From positions 1-54,409 of the forward strand of contig CANCJV010000027.1 in assembly GCA_947378425.1 (NCBI GenBank): a DNA stretch of 54,409 nt. The letters run 5' to 3'. The translations under genes were made by a program, and so were the position numbers. The first letter of the stretch is position 1. Each line of letters opens with the position of its first letter. The DNA comes from Synechococcaceae cyanobacterium (lineage in GTDB: Bacteria; Cyanobacteriota; Cyanobacteriia; PCC-6307; Cyanobiaceae). Shown here piece after piece: positions 28,593-36,696 of the stretch. The notes below the pieces were generated by a model. It was given only the letters and a program-made list of their open reading frames with translations. It made no database searches and had not been told where the DNA came from.

Positions 28593-31052
28593 ATGGCCAG
28601 CCCCTCGAGTCGTGAAGCAGCTCTGGAACGCCGCAAGGCCCTCACCAGTGGCGGCAAGAAATCCGCTGGCCGCTATACCTCCGGCCCCAACCGTGTGCGC
28701 ACGGCTGAGGACGCGCGCCCAACCCGGACCAACTCACCCCTGGCTGCCCCTGCGGCGGTGAGCAGTCCACCCGCCAGCAGCGCAGCGACTCCAAGCCGTT
28801 CGGCCCGGGCCTCGCGGGCGTTGGGCTCCAGTGCGCCTTCTCGCCCGGCCGCCTCGCCCATCACCACCCGTTCGACGCCACGGCCGATCGCCAATCCCAG
28901 CCGGGAACTGGTGCTGGCCCGCCGTGAAGCCCTGTCCCGCCGCGGCAAGCGCGCCGACACCTCCCGCGATCGCACCCGCAACGAAGAAAAGAAAGCCACA
29001 GCCGCAGCAGCAGCTGCCAGTGCCAGCGCCGCTCCGGCCAAGGAGCACAAGTGCAACTGCCAGGAGAAGAAGCCTCTGGCTACCCTGAGCGCACCCTCCA
29101 GGACCAGCTCCTCCCGCGGCCCGGACCTGAGTGCCTCCCTGGCCAACCGCAACGGCGGTCGTTCCTCGACCCCCAAGCGCACCGCCCAGCACAACCCCAG
29201 CCGCGCCTTGGTGCTCGCCCGCCGCGAGGCTCTCTCGAAGCGCGGGAAGTCGGCCAACACCTCCACCAACAGCGCCGCCGCCACCGTGGCGCGCCAGGGC
29301 AATCCCGACATGAACAGCCGGGAACTGGCCCAGAAGGTGCGGGAACTCAAGTGCAAGGTGGGTTCCGCCGGCAGTTCCCGCAGTGGCGGCACCCGACCCA
29401 GCGGCCCCAATCGCCACGGTTCGAAGCAAGCCGCCGTTGCTGAAGCCAGCCTGAAAGTGGGCGTCAGTGAAACCCTCGCCGGTCAGATCGTCACCGGCAC
29501 TCAGGCCAATCGCTCCACCAAGACCACCGGCAACGAGGCGGCCACCTGCCGCACCATCACTGGGACCGAATATCTGGGAGCCGAGGTCTTTCAGACCTTC
29601 TGCCAGGGTCAGGGTGCCAGCCGTCAGCCGGACAAGGTGCGCGTCAGTGCCACCAGCCATGGCAACCGGGTCACCGGCAACGAAGTGGGTCGCTCCGAGA
29701 AGGTCACCGGCGACGAACCCGGCACCTGCAAGACGATCACCGGCACCGAATACATCTCGGCTAACCAGTCCAACATCTTCTGCGGCAGCTCCACCGCCAG
29801 CACCGCCCCCGCCCCCCGCAAGGTCGGTCTCTCCCAGACCCAGGCGGGTCATACCGTCTCCGGCGTGATTGTCGGCCGCTCCGAGAAGGTCACCGGCGAC
29901 GAACCCGGCTCCGGCCGCCAGCTCACCGGCAATCAATATGTCAACAATCCCAACCTGGACTCCAGTCGGGCTCCGGCAAAGGTGGCCAGTCTTCAGACCT
30001 TGAGGGGAACCGGCATCACCGGCACCCACGTGGGCCGCAGCGACCAGGTGACCGGCGATGAACCCGGCACCTGCAAGATCATCACCGGCGATGAGTACAT
30101 CGGCAGCCAGCAGTACGACCGCTTCTGTGGTGGTCGTCCGGCACCGGAGGCGGCCAAGGTCGGCTTCAGTGTCACCAACCGCCAGCAGGTGGTGAGCGGC
30201 ACCCGCACCGGCCGCTCCGACAAGGTCACCGGCGATGAGCCCGGCACCTGCAAGATCGTCACCGGCACCCCTTATGTCGGCTTTGAGGAAGCCAGCAACT
30301 GGTGCAGCAGCGAACAGGTGGCTGCGGTACGTCAGCGCACACCGAGGCGCATGGGCAGCGTGATGAGCGGCATCCAGCCCGGCATCGGCGGTGTGATGAC
30401 CGGTGCTCAGCGTGGTGCCTGCGAAGACATCAGCGGCACCCCCTATGTGGGCCCTGACCAGCTGGCAGAGGCCTGCGGCGCCGCTCTGCCGACCGACGCC
30501 GATTTTCCCCGCCCCCTCGGCGGCCAGCCCTGGGAGCAGTTCAGCGTCCAGTCCCCGGCCGGGGTGGCCCACAGCACCCGTGAGCGCAAGGGTGGCGTGA
30601 CCGGTTCCAACTACGAACAGAGCAGTCGCGTCACCGGCCCCTTCGCCATGGCCGACGACAAGATCACCGGCACGGAACATTTCCGTTTCGACCGTGGAAG
30701 CCGTCAACTGAGCCGTGGCCCGATCCAGCCGATCGCCACGGCTTCGCTCACCGCAGCTCCGGTCAGCGTCGATGAGGATGCCCGGCCCGTCTCCCGGGTC
30801 ACCGGTGAAGGCATCTCCGCTGGCCTCAAGATCACCGGTGATGACTGGGATCGGGGTGAGCGGGTGACCGGCACCGAAGGTGTTTCCGCCCGCAACCGCA
30901 ACCCCAGCCGCCACGGCACCAGGAAGGCCATGCCTGGTCTCGAGCCCAAGCGCAATGAGGCTGTACCCACCCCGGTCAGCCGTGTGACCGGAGGTAGTGG
31001 CAACACCCAGGCCGGTTCCCTGATCACCGTCTCCGGCGGCGCCCGAGGCTGA
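28593..31052 (+). CDS. csoS2: Carboxysome assembly scaffold protein CsoS2
   Basis: Intrinsically disordered scaffold that links RuBisCO to the shell. From ATG 28593 it has 819 residues in three regions. The N-terminal part carries RuBisCO-binding helices such as NPSRELVLARREALSRRGK and NPSRALVLARREALSKRGK. The middle part has about six M-repeats of ~50 residues starting near residues 288, 348, 410, 463, 522 and 586, each with a VTGDEPGTCK-like core and paired Cys residues. The C-terminal part carries VTG-type repeats and ends with GSLITVSGGARG, the shell-anchoring tail. The in-frame TTG at 28536 adds a hydrophobic stub and is unlikely. csoSCA follows after 7 bases. Confidence 0.97.
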   Translation: MASPSSREAALERRKALTSGGKKSAGRYTSGPNRVRTAEDARPTRTNSPLAAPAAVSSPPASSAATPSRSARASRALGSSAPSRPAASPITTRSTPRPIANPSRELVLARREALSRRGKRADTSRDRTRNEEKKATAAAAAASASAAPAKEHKCNCQEKKPLATLSAPSRTSSSRGPDLSASLANRNGGRSSTPKRTAQHNPSRALVLARREALSKRGKSANTSTNSAAATVARQGNPDMNSRELAQKVRELKCKVGSAGSSRSGGTRPSGPNRHGSKQAAVAEASLKVGVSETLAGQIVTGTQANRSTKTTGNEAATCRTITGTEYLGAEVFQTFCQGQGASRQPDKVRVSATSHGNRVTGNEVGRSEKVTGDEPGTCKTITGTEYISANQSNIFCGSSTASTAPAPRKVGLSQTQAGHTVSGVIVGRSEKVTGDEPGSGRQLTGNQYVNNPNLDSSRAPAKVASLQTLRGTGITGTHVGRSDQVTGDEPGTCKIITGDEYIGSQQYDRFCGGRPAPEAAKVGFSVTNRQQVVSGTRTGRSDKVTGDEPGTCKIVTGTPYVGFEEASNWCSSEQVAAVRQRTPRRMGSVMSGIQPGIGGVMTGAQRGACEDISGTPYVGPDQLAEACGAALPTDADFPRPLGGQPWEQFSVQSPAGVAHSTRERKGGVTGSNYEQSSRVTGPFAMADDKITGTEHFRFDRGSRQLSRGPIQPIATASLTAAPVSVDEDARPVSRVTGEGISAGLKITGDDWDRGERVTGTEGVSARNRNPSRHGTRKAMPGLEPKRNEAVPTPVSRVTGGSGNTQAGSLITVSGGARG

Positions 31053-31059
31053 TCCAGCG

Positions 31060-32844
31060 ATGCCCCGACGTCCGGAATCACGCGAACGCCTCCTCTCGGG
31101 CACGGCCCTGCGCCGTCGCCCGGGGCAGGCGACCCCCGAGGCCGAGCCCAGCTCCACTTCAGCCGATGCCGGAGCGGAGAGCCTCCCTGCGGCCAGGGGC
31201 ACCGCCGCCCGCCGCAGTCGCGCCCTCAAGCTCACCGAACAGCCCCAGACCAGACCGACGGGAAATCGGCGGCGCGCTGCCCAGAAGGACCTCCCCAGCA
31301 CCTCCACCCGGACCCTTTCCCCCCCGATCAGCGTTCCCGTCAGCGCCAACGGGGCGAGCGGCCGCCAGAGGGGGGTGAGATCCGCCGGTGAGGCTGCGGA
31401 TGCACCACGGGCACGAGCCATGGCAGGAGGTGGCGCCGCTGCCCATCCCCTGGGCGACCAGGCCACCAATGCCGCCCTGCGCTCCTACGACCTCCAGGTC
31501 AAGGAGTCGTTCGATCGCATTGTGCCGCTGCTCAAGCAGCTCTCGGCCCTGCAGCACGAGGATGATTTCGTTGAGCGTGCCCAGCAGCTGGCCAGCAGCT
31601 GTCTCGGTTACACCCTGCCCCTGCCGATCCTGGAGCAGGCCTGGGTGAGTCAGCTGGACATGCGCACCCTGTTTGCCTGGTGCGTGTTCGAAACCTACGA
31701 ACTGACCAGTGCCAGCTTTTTCGAGGACGATCCCCTCGGCGGCAAGGCCGGCAGCCCGGCGGCCCTCGCCTTCGATGCCTTCCTGCTGGAGTGCGGCTTT
31801 CATCTGCTCGATGTCACCCCCTGCGCCGATGGTCGCCTGGCCCACGCGATCGCCTATGCCCTGCGCCTGCCCTTCAGCTCCGTGCGCCGCCGTCCCCATG
31901 CCGGCGCCCTGTTCGATGTCGAGAACACGGTGAACCGCTGGGTCAAGACTGAACATCGCCGTTACCGCGAGGGGCTGCCCAACCCGGCCCACGCGGACAC
32001 CCGCTACCTGAAGGTGGTTCTGTATCACTTCAGTTCCCTGGATCCGAGCCATGAGGGTTGCGCCGCCCATGGCAGTGATGACGCCCTGGCGGCGTCCTGC
32101 GGCCTGTCCCGACTGCGCGACTTCCAGACGGCGGTGGAAAACAGCTTCTGCTGCGGGGCGTCCGTTGACCTGCTGCTCCTCGGCATCGACACCGATACCG
32201 ATGCCATCCGCGTGCACGTGCCAGGACTCGATGGCAGCACCAACCTGGACAGCTGGCTGGATGCCTGCGACGTCTACGCCGCCACCGCCCAGCTCTCGCC
32301 CGCCGAGGGGCGCAAACGCATCACCGCCCTGGTGCAAGCGGCCGCCGCCAGCACCCCCGATCCAGGCATGGTGCGTCTGATTGCCCGGCTGCTGGAGCAC
32401 AACCTGGCTCAGATCGACTATGTGCGGGCCTATCACGACGGTCATTACGGTGACGCCAGCCATGCCGAACGCTTCATCGGTGTCGGCATCGGCTTCAAGG
32501 AGATTCACCTTCGCAATCTCACCTATTTCGCCTACATGGACACCGTCGAAGAGGGCGCGCCAGACCTCGATGTCGGCATCAAGATCTTCAGCGGTCTGAA
32601 TGTGTCGCGTGGTCTGCCGGTGCCGGTGGTGGCGCGCTTCGACTATCACGGCCAGGTTCCCGGTGCCCGGGAGCGGGCGGTGGGCCACGCCCGACGGGTT
32701 CAGGCGGCGATCGAAGGCCGCTACCCCGAACTGGTGCAGCAGGGTCTGCTCCATACCCTGCTCACCATCCGCGACCTGGACCGGCATGTGCCGGCCGAGG
32801 CCGTCGGCTCCAGCATCAGCTTCGCAACCCCGGGAGGACACTGA
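31060..32844 (+). CDS. csoSCA: Carboxysomal carbonic anhydrase CsoSCA
   Basis: Dehydrates bicarbonate to CO2 beside RuBisCO. The 594-residue protein begins with about 135 residues of Arg/Ala/Pro-rich, probably disordered sequence, the region known in a homologue to tether the enzyme to RuBisCO. An N-terminal helical domain (LRSYDLQVKESFDRIVPLLK) follows, then the divergent beta-type catalytic domain, where several Cys and His residues (for example SHEGCAAHGSDD and VENSFCCGAS) are candidates for the zinc site, then a C-terminal duplicated domain. Long antisense frames across it are shadows. Confidence 0.96.
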   Translation: MPRRPESRERLLSGTALRRRPGQATPEAEPSSTSADAGAESLPAARGTAARRSRALKLTEQPQTRPTGNRRRAAQKDLPSTSTRTLSPPISVPVSANGASGRQRGVRSAGEAADAPRARAMAGGGAAAHPLGDQATNAALRSYDLQVKESFDRIVPLLKQLSALQHEDDFVERAQQLASSCLGYTLPLPILEQAWVSQLDMRTLFAWCVFETYELTSASFFEDDPLGGKAGSPAALAFDAFLLECGFHLLDVTPCADGRLAHAIAYALRLPFSSVRRRPHAGALFDVENTVNRWVKTEHRRYREGLPNPAHADTRYLKVVLYHFSSLDPSHEGCAAHGSDDALAASCGLSRLRDFQTAVENSFCCGASVDLLLLGIDTDTDAIRVHVPGLDGSTNLDSWLDACDVYAATAQLSPAEGRKRITALVQAAAASTPDPGMVRLIARLLEHNLAQIDYVRAYHDGHYGDASHAERFIGVGIGFKEIHLRNLTYFAYMDTVEEGAPDLDVGIKIFSGLNVSRGLPVPVVARFDYHGQVPGARERAVGHARRVQAAIEGRYPELVQQGLLHTLLTIRDLDRHVPAEAVGSSISFATPGGH

Positions 32845-32845
32845 C

Positions 32846-33124
32846 ATGCTGATCTGCAAGGTGGTCAAACCCCTGGTCTCCACGAACCGCATTCCTGACT
32901 TCGAGCACAAGCATCTGCAGGTGGTGCTCGATGGCAGCACCCAGAAAGTCGCCGTGGATGCGGTGGGCTGCATTCCTGGCGATTGGGTGATCTGCGTCGG
33001 CAGTTCCGCTGCCCGCGAAGCCGCCGGCAGCAAGTCCTACCCCAGTGATCTGACGATCGTCGGCATCATTGACCACTGGGATCCCGATGCCGGCAAGGTG
33101 CCTGCGGCATCCGGAGGTGGCTGA
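32846..33124 (+). CDS. csoS4A: Carboxysome vertex protein CsoS4A (BMV pentamer)
   Basis: A 92-residue EutN/CcmL-type protein that forms pentamers at the vertices of the shell. MLICKVVKPLVSTNRIPDF, LDGSTQKVAVDAVGCIPGDW and LTIVGIIDHWD are the family pattern. The ATG begins one base after the csoSCA stop, and its TGA overlaps the csoS4B ATG by one base (TGATG at 33122-33126), so the vertex genes are tightly coupled. Confidence 0.96.
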   Translation: MLICKVVKPLVSTNRIPDFEHKHLQVVLDGSTQKVAVDAVGCIPGDWVICVGSSAAREAAGSKSYPSDLTIVGIIDHWDPDAGKVPAASGGG

Positions 33125-33375
33125 TGGAAATCATGCAGGTCACCGGTTCCCTGGTCTGCACCCAACGGGTGTCGGGACTGGCTCACTCCAACCTGCGCAT
33201 TCTGCGCAACGTCAAGGGCAAACTCAGCGTTGCCGTTGACCCGGTGGGGGCCTCCACCGGCAACTGGGTGTTCACCGCCAGTGGCTCGGCCGCCCGCTTT
33301 GCCTGCGGTGACCCCGAAGTCCAGACCGATCTGACGATCGGCGGCATCATCGACTTCTGGGAACCGGACGGGTGA
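33124..33375 (+). CDS. csoS4B: Carboxysome vertex protein CsoS4B (BMV pentamer)
   Basis: An 83-residue second pentamer-forming vertex protein, a paralogue of CsoS4A: MEIMQVTGSLVCTQRVSGLA, VAVDPVGASTGNWVFTASGS and LTIGGIIDFWEPDG show the fold. It is thought to be a minor component that seals vertices with CsoS4A. Followed by a 73-base gap before csoS1E. Confidence 0.96.
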   Translation: MEIMQVTGSLVCTQRVSGLAHSNLRILRNVKGKLSVAVDPVGASTGNWVFTASGSAARFACGDPEVQTDLTIGGIIDFWEPDG

Positions 33376-33448
33376 GCTCCCTGCTCCGCCCGCCCTTGGC
33401 GTGCAGGGCCTTCCCCTTTCAGTCCTGTTCCTCCCTCCCACCTGAACG

Positions 33449-34222
33449 ATGGCCAGCCGCACCTCCCGAACTCGATCCTCCGCCAAGGCAGGCGGTTCCA
33501 GACAGGCTGTCCCGGAAGCTGCGGCGTCCAAACCCGCAGACGCCGGCAACCAGGTGGCAGGAGCTGATGTGATCACCCCCAAGCCGGCGGCAGCGGCGCC
33601 GCCGCCGGCTGCCACCACCTCTGCAGCGGTGACGGCCGCTGTCGAGCAGCCGCCAGCCGCTGTGACCACCCCAGCGGTGGCTGCACCGGCTGTGCCTGTC
33701 CAGGCCAGCCCGGCCACTCCGGTGGCTGCGGTGGCCAAGGTGCTGCCGGCGGTCGCCGCCAGCCGCCAGACCCCAGCCTCCCGTCCGGCTCAGGCCGGGC
33801 GTCGAGCGGCCCCGGCAAGCCGGCCGGCGGCCCGCAGTGCGCCGGCCTCCACCGGCCGCCGCGGCTCCGGTGCTTCCACTCCACCTCCATCCCCTTCCCC
33901 CCAATCCACCTCCATGGCACCTTCCGTACAGGGCATCGCCCTCGGCATGATCGAAACCCGTGGTCTGGTGCCGGCGATCGAAGCGGCCGACGCCATGACC
34001 AAGGCAGCTGAAGTCACTCTGGTGGCCCGCGAATTCGTCGGCGGCGGCTACGTCACCGTCATGGTGCGCGGTGAAACCGGTGCGGTGAACGCCGCCGTTC
34101 GCGCTGGCGCCGATGCCTGCGAACGCGTTGGCGACGGACTGGTGGCCGCCCACATCATTGCCCGCCCCCACGGCGAAGTGGAGCCCGCCATCGCCGCCAG
34201 CGGCGTCATCCGCCGTCTCTGA
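33449..34222 (+). CDS. csoS1E: CsoS1E-type shell protein: disordered N-terminal extension fused to a BMC domain
   Basis: The 257-residue protein has two parts. Residues 1-155 are Ala/Pro/Ser/Thr-rich with scattered Arg and no predicted fold. Residues 156-257 are a BMC domain almost the same as CsoS1 (six differences over 87 residues). An in-frame ATG at 33914 (MAPSVQGIAL) falls exactly at the junction and could give a plain hexamer-forming product, though no Shine-Dalgarno is seen before it. The stop overlaps the next ATG (TGATG at 34220). Extended CsoS1E proteins are known in some Synechococcus and Cyanobium; the extension may bind cargo or CsoS2. Confidence 0.9.
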   Translation: MASRTSRTRSSAKAGGSRQAVPEAAASKPADAGNQVAGADVITPKPAAAAPPPAATTSAAVTAAVEQPPAAVTTPAVAAPAVPVQASPATPVAAVAKVLPAVAASRQTPASRPAQAGRRAAPASRPAARSAPASTGRRGSGASTPPPSPSPQSTSMAPSVQGIALGMIETRGLVPAIEAADAMTKAAEVTLVAREFVGGGYVTVMVRGETGAVNAAVRAGADACERVGDGLVAAHIIARPHGEVEPAIAASGVIRRL

Positions 34223-34695
34223 TGGCCATGGCTGCCGTGCATCCGCGGATCCTGGGATTTCTGGGCCGGGCTCTGAGCCTGGAGTTCTCCGCCGTGCAGC
34301 AGTACATGACCCAGGCCTCCCTGGTGGAGCTCTGGGGCGACGGGGATGCGGCAGCGCGCTTCCGCCAGCACACCGTCGAAGAGTTGCGCCATGGCGAGCG
34401 GCTTGTGCAGCGCATGCTGGCTCTGGGGGTGGCACCTGCCTCCTCCCAGTTGCGGCCGGTGCAACATGCCGCCGATCTGGTCGGTCTGCTGAGCCTCAAC
34501 GGGGTTCTGGAACAGGACCTGATCCAGCTCTATGGCGATGCCGTGCGCTTCTGCCTGCTGGTCGGCGACGCTGAGAATGCCGACTTCTTCCGTTCCCTGT
34601 GGAACGAAGAGCAACAGCACGGCCAGGAGCTGGCCACCTGGCTGCAGAGCCTGCGCAGCAGCGGCCCCGACCGCGATCAATGGGCCCGCTTCTGA
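34222..34695 (+). CDS. Ferritin-like/bacterioferritin protein of the cso operon
   Basis: A 157-residue four-helix-bundle protein. The di-iron ligand set is visible: Glu in LEFSAVQQYM, Glu-x-x-His in VEELRHGERL, Glu in GVLEQDLIQL and Glu-x-x-His in NEEQQHGQEL. It may store iron or remove peroxide near the carboxysome; a cso-operon bacterioferritin is also known in proteobacteria. It is translationally coupled to csoS1E, and a second ATG six bases downstream (34228) is possible. Confidence 0.88.
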   Translation: MAMAAVHPRILGFLGRALSLEFSAVQQYMTQASLVELWGDGDAAARFRQHTVEELRHGERLVQRMLALGVAPASSQLRPVQHAADLVGLLSLNGVLEQDLIQLYGDAVRFCLLVGDAENADFFRSLWNEEQQHGQELATWLQSLRSSGPDRDQWARF

Positions 34696-34835
34696 GGGGC
34701 TGGCTTCGCTGAGCTCGATCGGCTCCGGACCAGCCACCCCCGCAGCCCAGGCTTCGGCTTGAACGCTGCGGTGGCTTCGACTGACTACAGTCGCGCGCCG
34801 AGCGACTGCCTTTTCCGGCCCCCGGGGCCGCCCCC

Positions 34836-36686
34836 ATGCCCTTGCAAGACGCCCTCCCCCTGCCGATCCAGCTGGCCTGGCTGATTCCTCTCTACGGATT
34901 CAGCGGCATGGTGCTGTCCCTTCCCTGGGCCACCGGCTGGATCAAGCGCAACGGACCCCGTCCTGCCGCCTATCTCAACCTGCTGGTCACCCTGATCGCC
35001 GTTCTTCACGGCAGCCTGGTGATCCGGGACGTGCTCAGCCTGGGCCCCCAGCATCTCGACATCCCCTGGTTCCAGGCCGCGGATCTGGATCTGCGCATCG
35101 GCTTCGACCTGACGCTGACCAACCTGGCGGCGCTGGAGCTGGTCACCTTCATGAGCCTGATCGGCCAGGTGTTCGCCCTGGGCTATCTCGATAAGGAGTG
35201 GTCCCTGGCGCGCTTCTACGCCCTGGTGGGCTTTTTTGAGGGTGCCATGGCCGGCGTGGTGTTGAGCAGCAATCTGTTCATGAGTTATTTCCTGCTGGAG
35301 ATGCTCACCCTCTCCACGTATCTGCTGGTGGGCTTCTGGTATGCCCAGCCGCTGGTTGTCACCGCCGCCCGCGATGCCTTCCTGACCAAGCGGGTCGGCG
35401 ACGTGCTGCTGCTGATGGGGGTGGTGGCCCTGTCGGCCTGGGCTGGCTCGATGGAGTTCGACGACCTCTACGTCTGGGCGGCCCAGAGCCCGCTCTCACC
35501 CCTGGCAGCCAGCCTGCTGGGCCTGGGGCTGATCGCCGGACCGATGGGCAAGTGCGCTCAGTTTCCGATGCACCTCTGGCTTGATGAGGCCATGGAGGGC
35601 CCGAATCCGGCTTCGATCCTGCGCAACTCGGTGGTGGTCACCTGTGGCGCCGTGGTGCTGCTGAAGCTGATGCCCGTGGTTCGGGTGTCGCCGCTGGCCA
35701 CCACCGTGCTGCTGGCGGTGGGCACCATCAGCGCCCTGGGCGGTGCCCTGGTGGCGATCGCCCAGGTGGACCTCAAGCGGGCGTTTTCGTACTCCACCAC
35801 CTCTTACCTGGGCCTGGTGTTCATCGCCATCGCCTTTGAACAGCCGTTGCTGGCCCTGCTGCTGCTGTTCACCCATGGTCTGGCCAAAGCCCTGCTGTTC
35901 ATGAGCGTGGGCAGCGTCATCGCCACCACCAACTGCCAGGACCTGACCGAACTGGGCGGCCTGGGCCGGCGCATGCCCGCCACCACCACGGCTTTTCTGG
36001 TCGCTGGCGCCGGGCTCACCGGCATCCTGCCCCTGGGCTTCTTCTGGGGCTATGGGCTATTGGTGCAGACCCTCCTCCGCCAGGCGCCGCTGCTGGCCGC
36101 GATCGTGCTGCTCACCAATGGCCTGACGGCCCTCAATCTGGTGCGGGTGTTCCGCCAGGTGTTCCTCGACGTCTCCCATCCCAAGACTCGCCGGGCCCCG
36201 GAGGTGAACTGGCTGATGGCCCTGCCGATGGTGAGCCTGTCGGTGCTGGTGCTGTTGACGCCACTGGGGATCCAGCGGATCGACACGCTTCACGGCCTCA
36301 CCGACTTTGCACCGCTGACCACCGTGCTGGTGGTGGCCAGTGGCTCGATCGGGCTGCTGGCGGGCTGCCTGATCCGCCTCGACAAGTTCTGGTCCCGTTC
36401 GGTGATCAAACCGCTGAGGGCCGTGCAGGATCTGCTCGCCTACGACTTCTACACCGATCGCATCTACAGGGCCACGATCGTGGCTTTCATCGCCGGCCTG
36501 GCCTCCCTGACCAACAGCGTCGATCGGGTGCTGGTCAACGGACTGGTCAACCGCATCGGCAGCGCCTCGCTGGCCAGCGCCGAAAGCCTCAAATTCGGGG
36601 TCAGCGGCCAGCTCCAGAGCTATGTGCTCACGGTGCTGCTGGCGATCGTGCTGTTGCTGGGCAGCCTCTCCTGGTTCCACGGATGA
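34836..36686 (+). CDS. ndhF4: NAD(P)H-quinone oxidoreductase subunit NdhF, CO2-uptake type (NdhF4-like)
   Basis: A 616-residue antiporter-like subunit of NDH-1 with about 15 membrane helices; GLIAGPMGKCAQFPMHLWLD and QVDLKRAFSYSTTSYLGLVF are the conserved proton-channel regions. Its neighbours ndhD and chpX define it as part of the NDH-1 module that hydrates CO2 with electron-transport energy. The 4-type (constitutive) rather than 3-type (inducible) label follows from pairing with ChpX and is less certain than the NdhF call. Confidence 0.9.
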   Translation: MPLQDALPLPIQLAWLIPLYGFSGMVLSLPWATGWIKRNGPRPAAYLNLLVTLIAVLHGSLVIRDVLSLGPQHLDIPWFQAADLDLRIGFDLTLTNLAALELVTFMSLIGQVFALGYLDKEWSLARFYALVGFFEGAMAGVVLSSNLFMSYFLLEMLTLSTYLLVGFWYAQPLVVTAARDAFLTKRVGDVLLLMGVVALSAWAGSMEFDDLYVWAAQSPLSPLAASLLGLGLIAGPMGKCAQFPMHLWLDEAMEGPNPASILRNSVVVTCGAVVLLKLMPVVRVSPLATTVLLAVGTISALGGALVAIAQVDLKRAFSYSTTSYLGLVFIAIAFEQPLLALLLLFTHGLAKALLFMSVGSVIATTNCQDLTELGGLGRRMPATTTAFLVAGAGLTGILPLGFFWGYGLLVQTLLRQAPLLAAIVLLTNGLTALNLVRVFRQVFLDVSHPKTRRAPEVNWLMALPMVSLSVLVLLTPLGIQRIDTLHGLTDFAPLTTVLVVASGSIGLLAGCLIRLDKFWSRSVIKPLRAVQDLLAYDFYTDRIYRATIVAFIAGLASLTNSVDRVLVNGLVNRIGSASLASAESLKFGVSGQLQSYVLTVLLAIVLLLGSLSWFHG

Positions 36687-36696
36687 AGGCACTCCA

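Noticed and set aside
28734-33033. Long minus-strand frames (911 and 624 codons) across csoS2 and csoSCA
   Set aside because: Both are repetitive antisense translations of well-identified carboxysome genes; their apparent repeats are the CsoS2 M-repeats read backwards.
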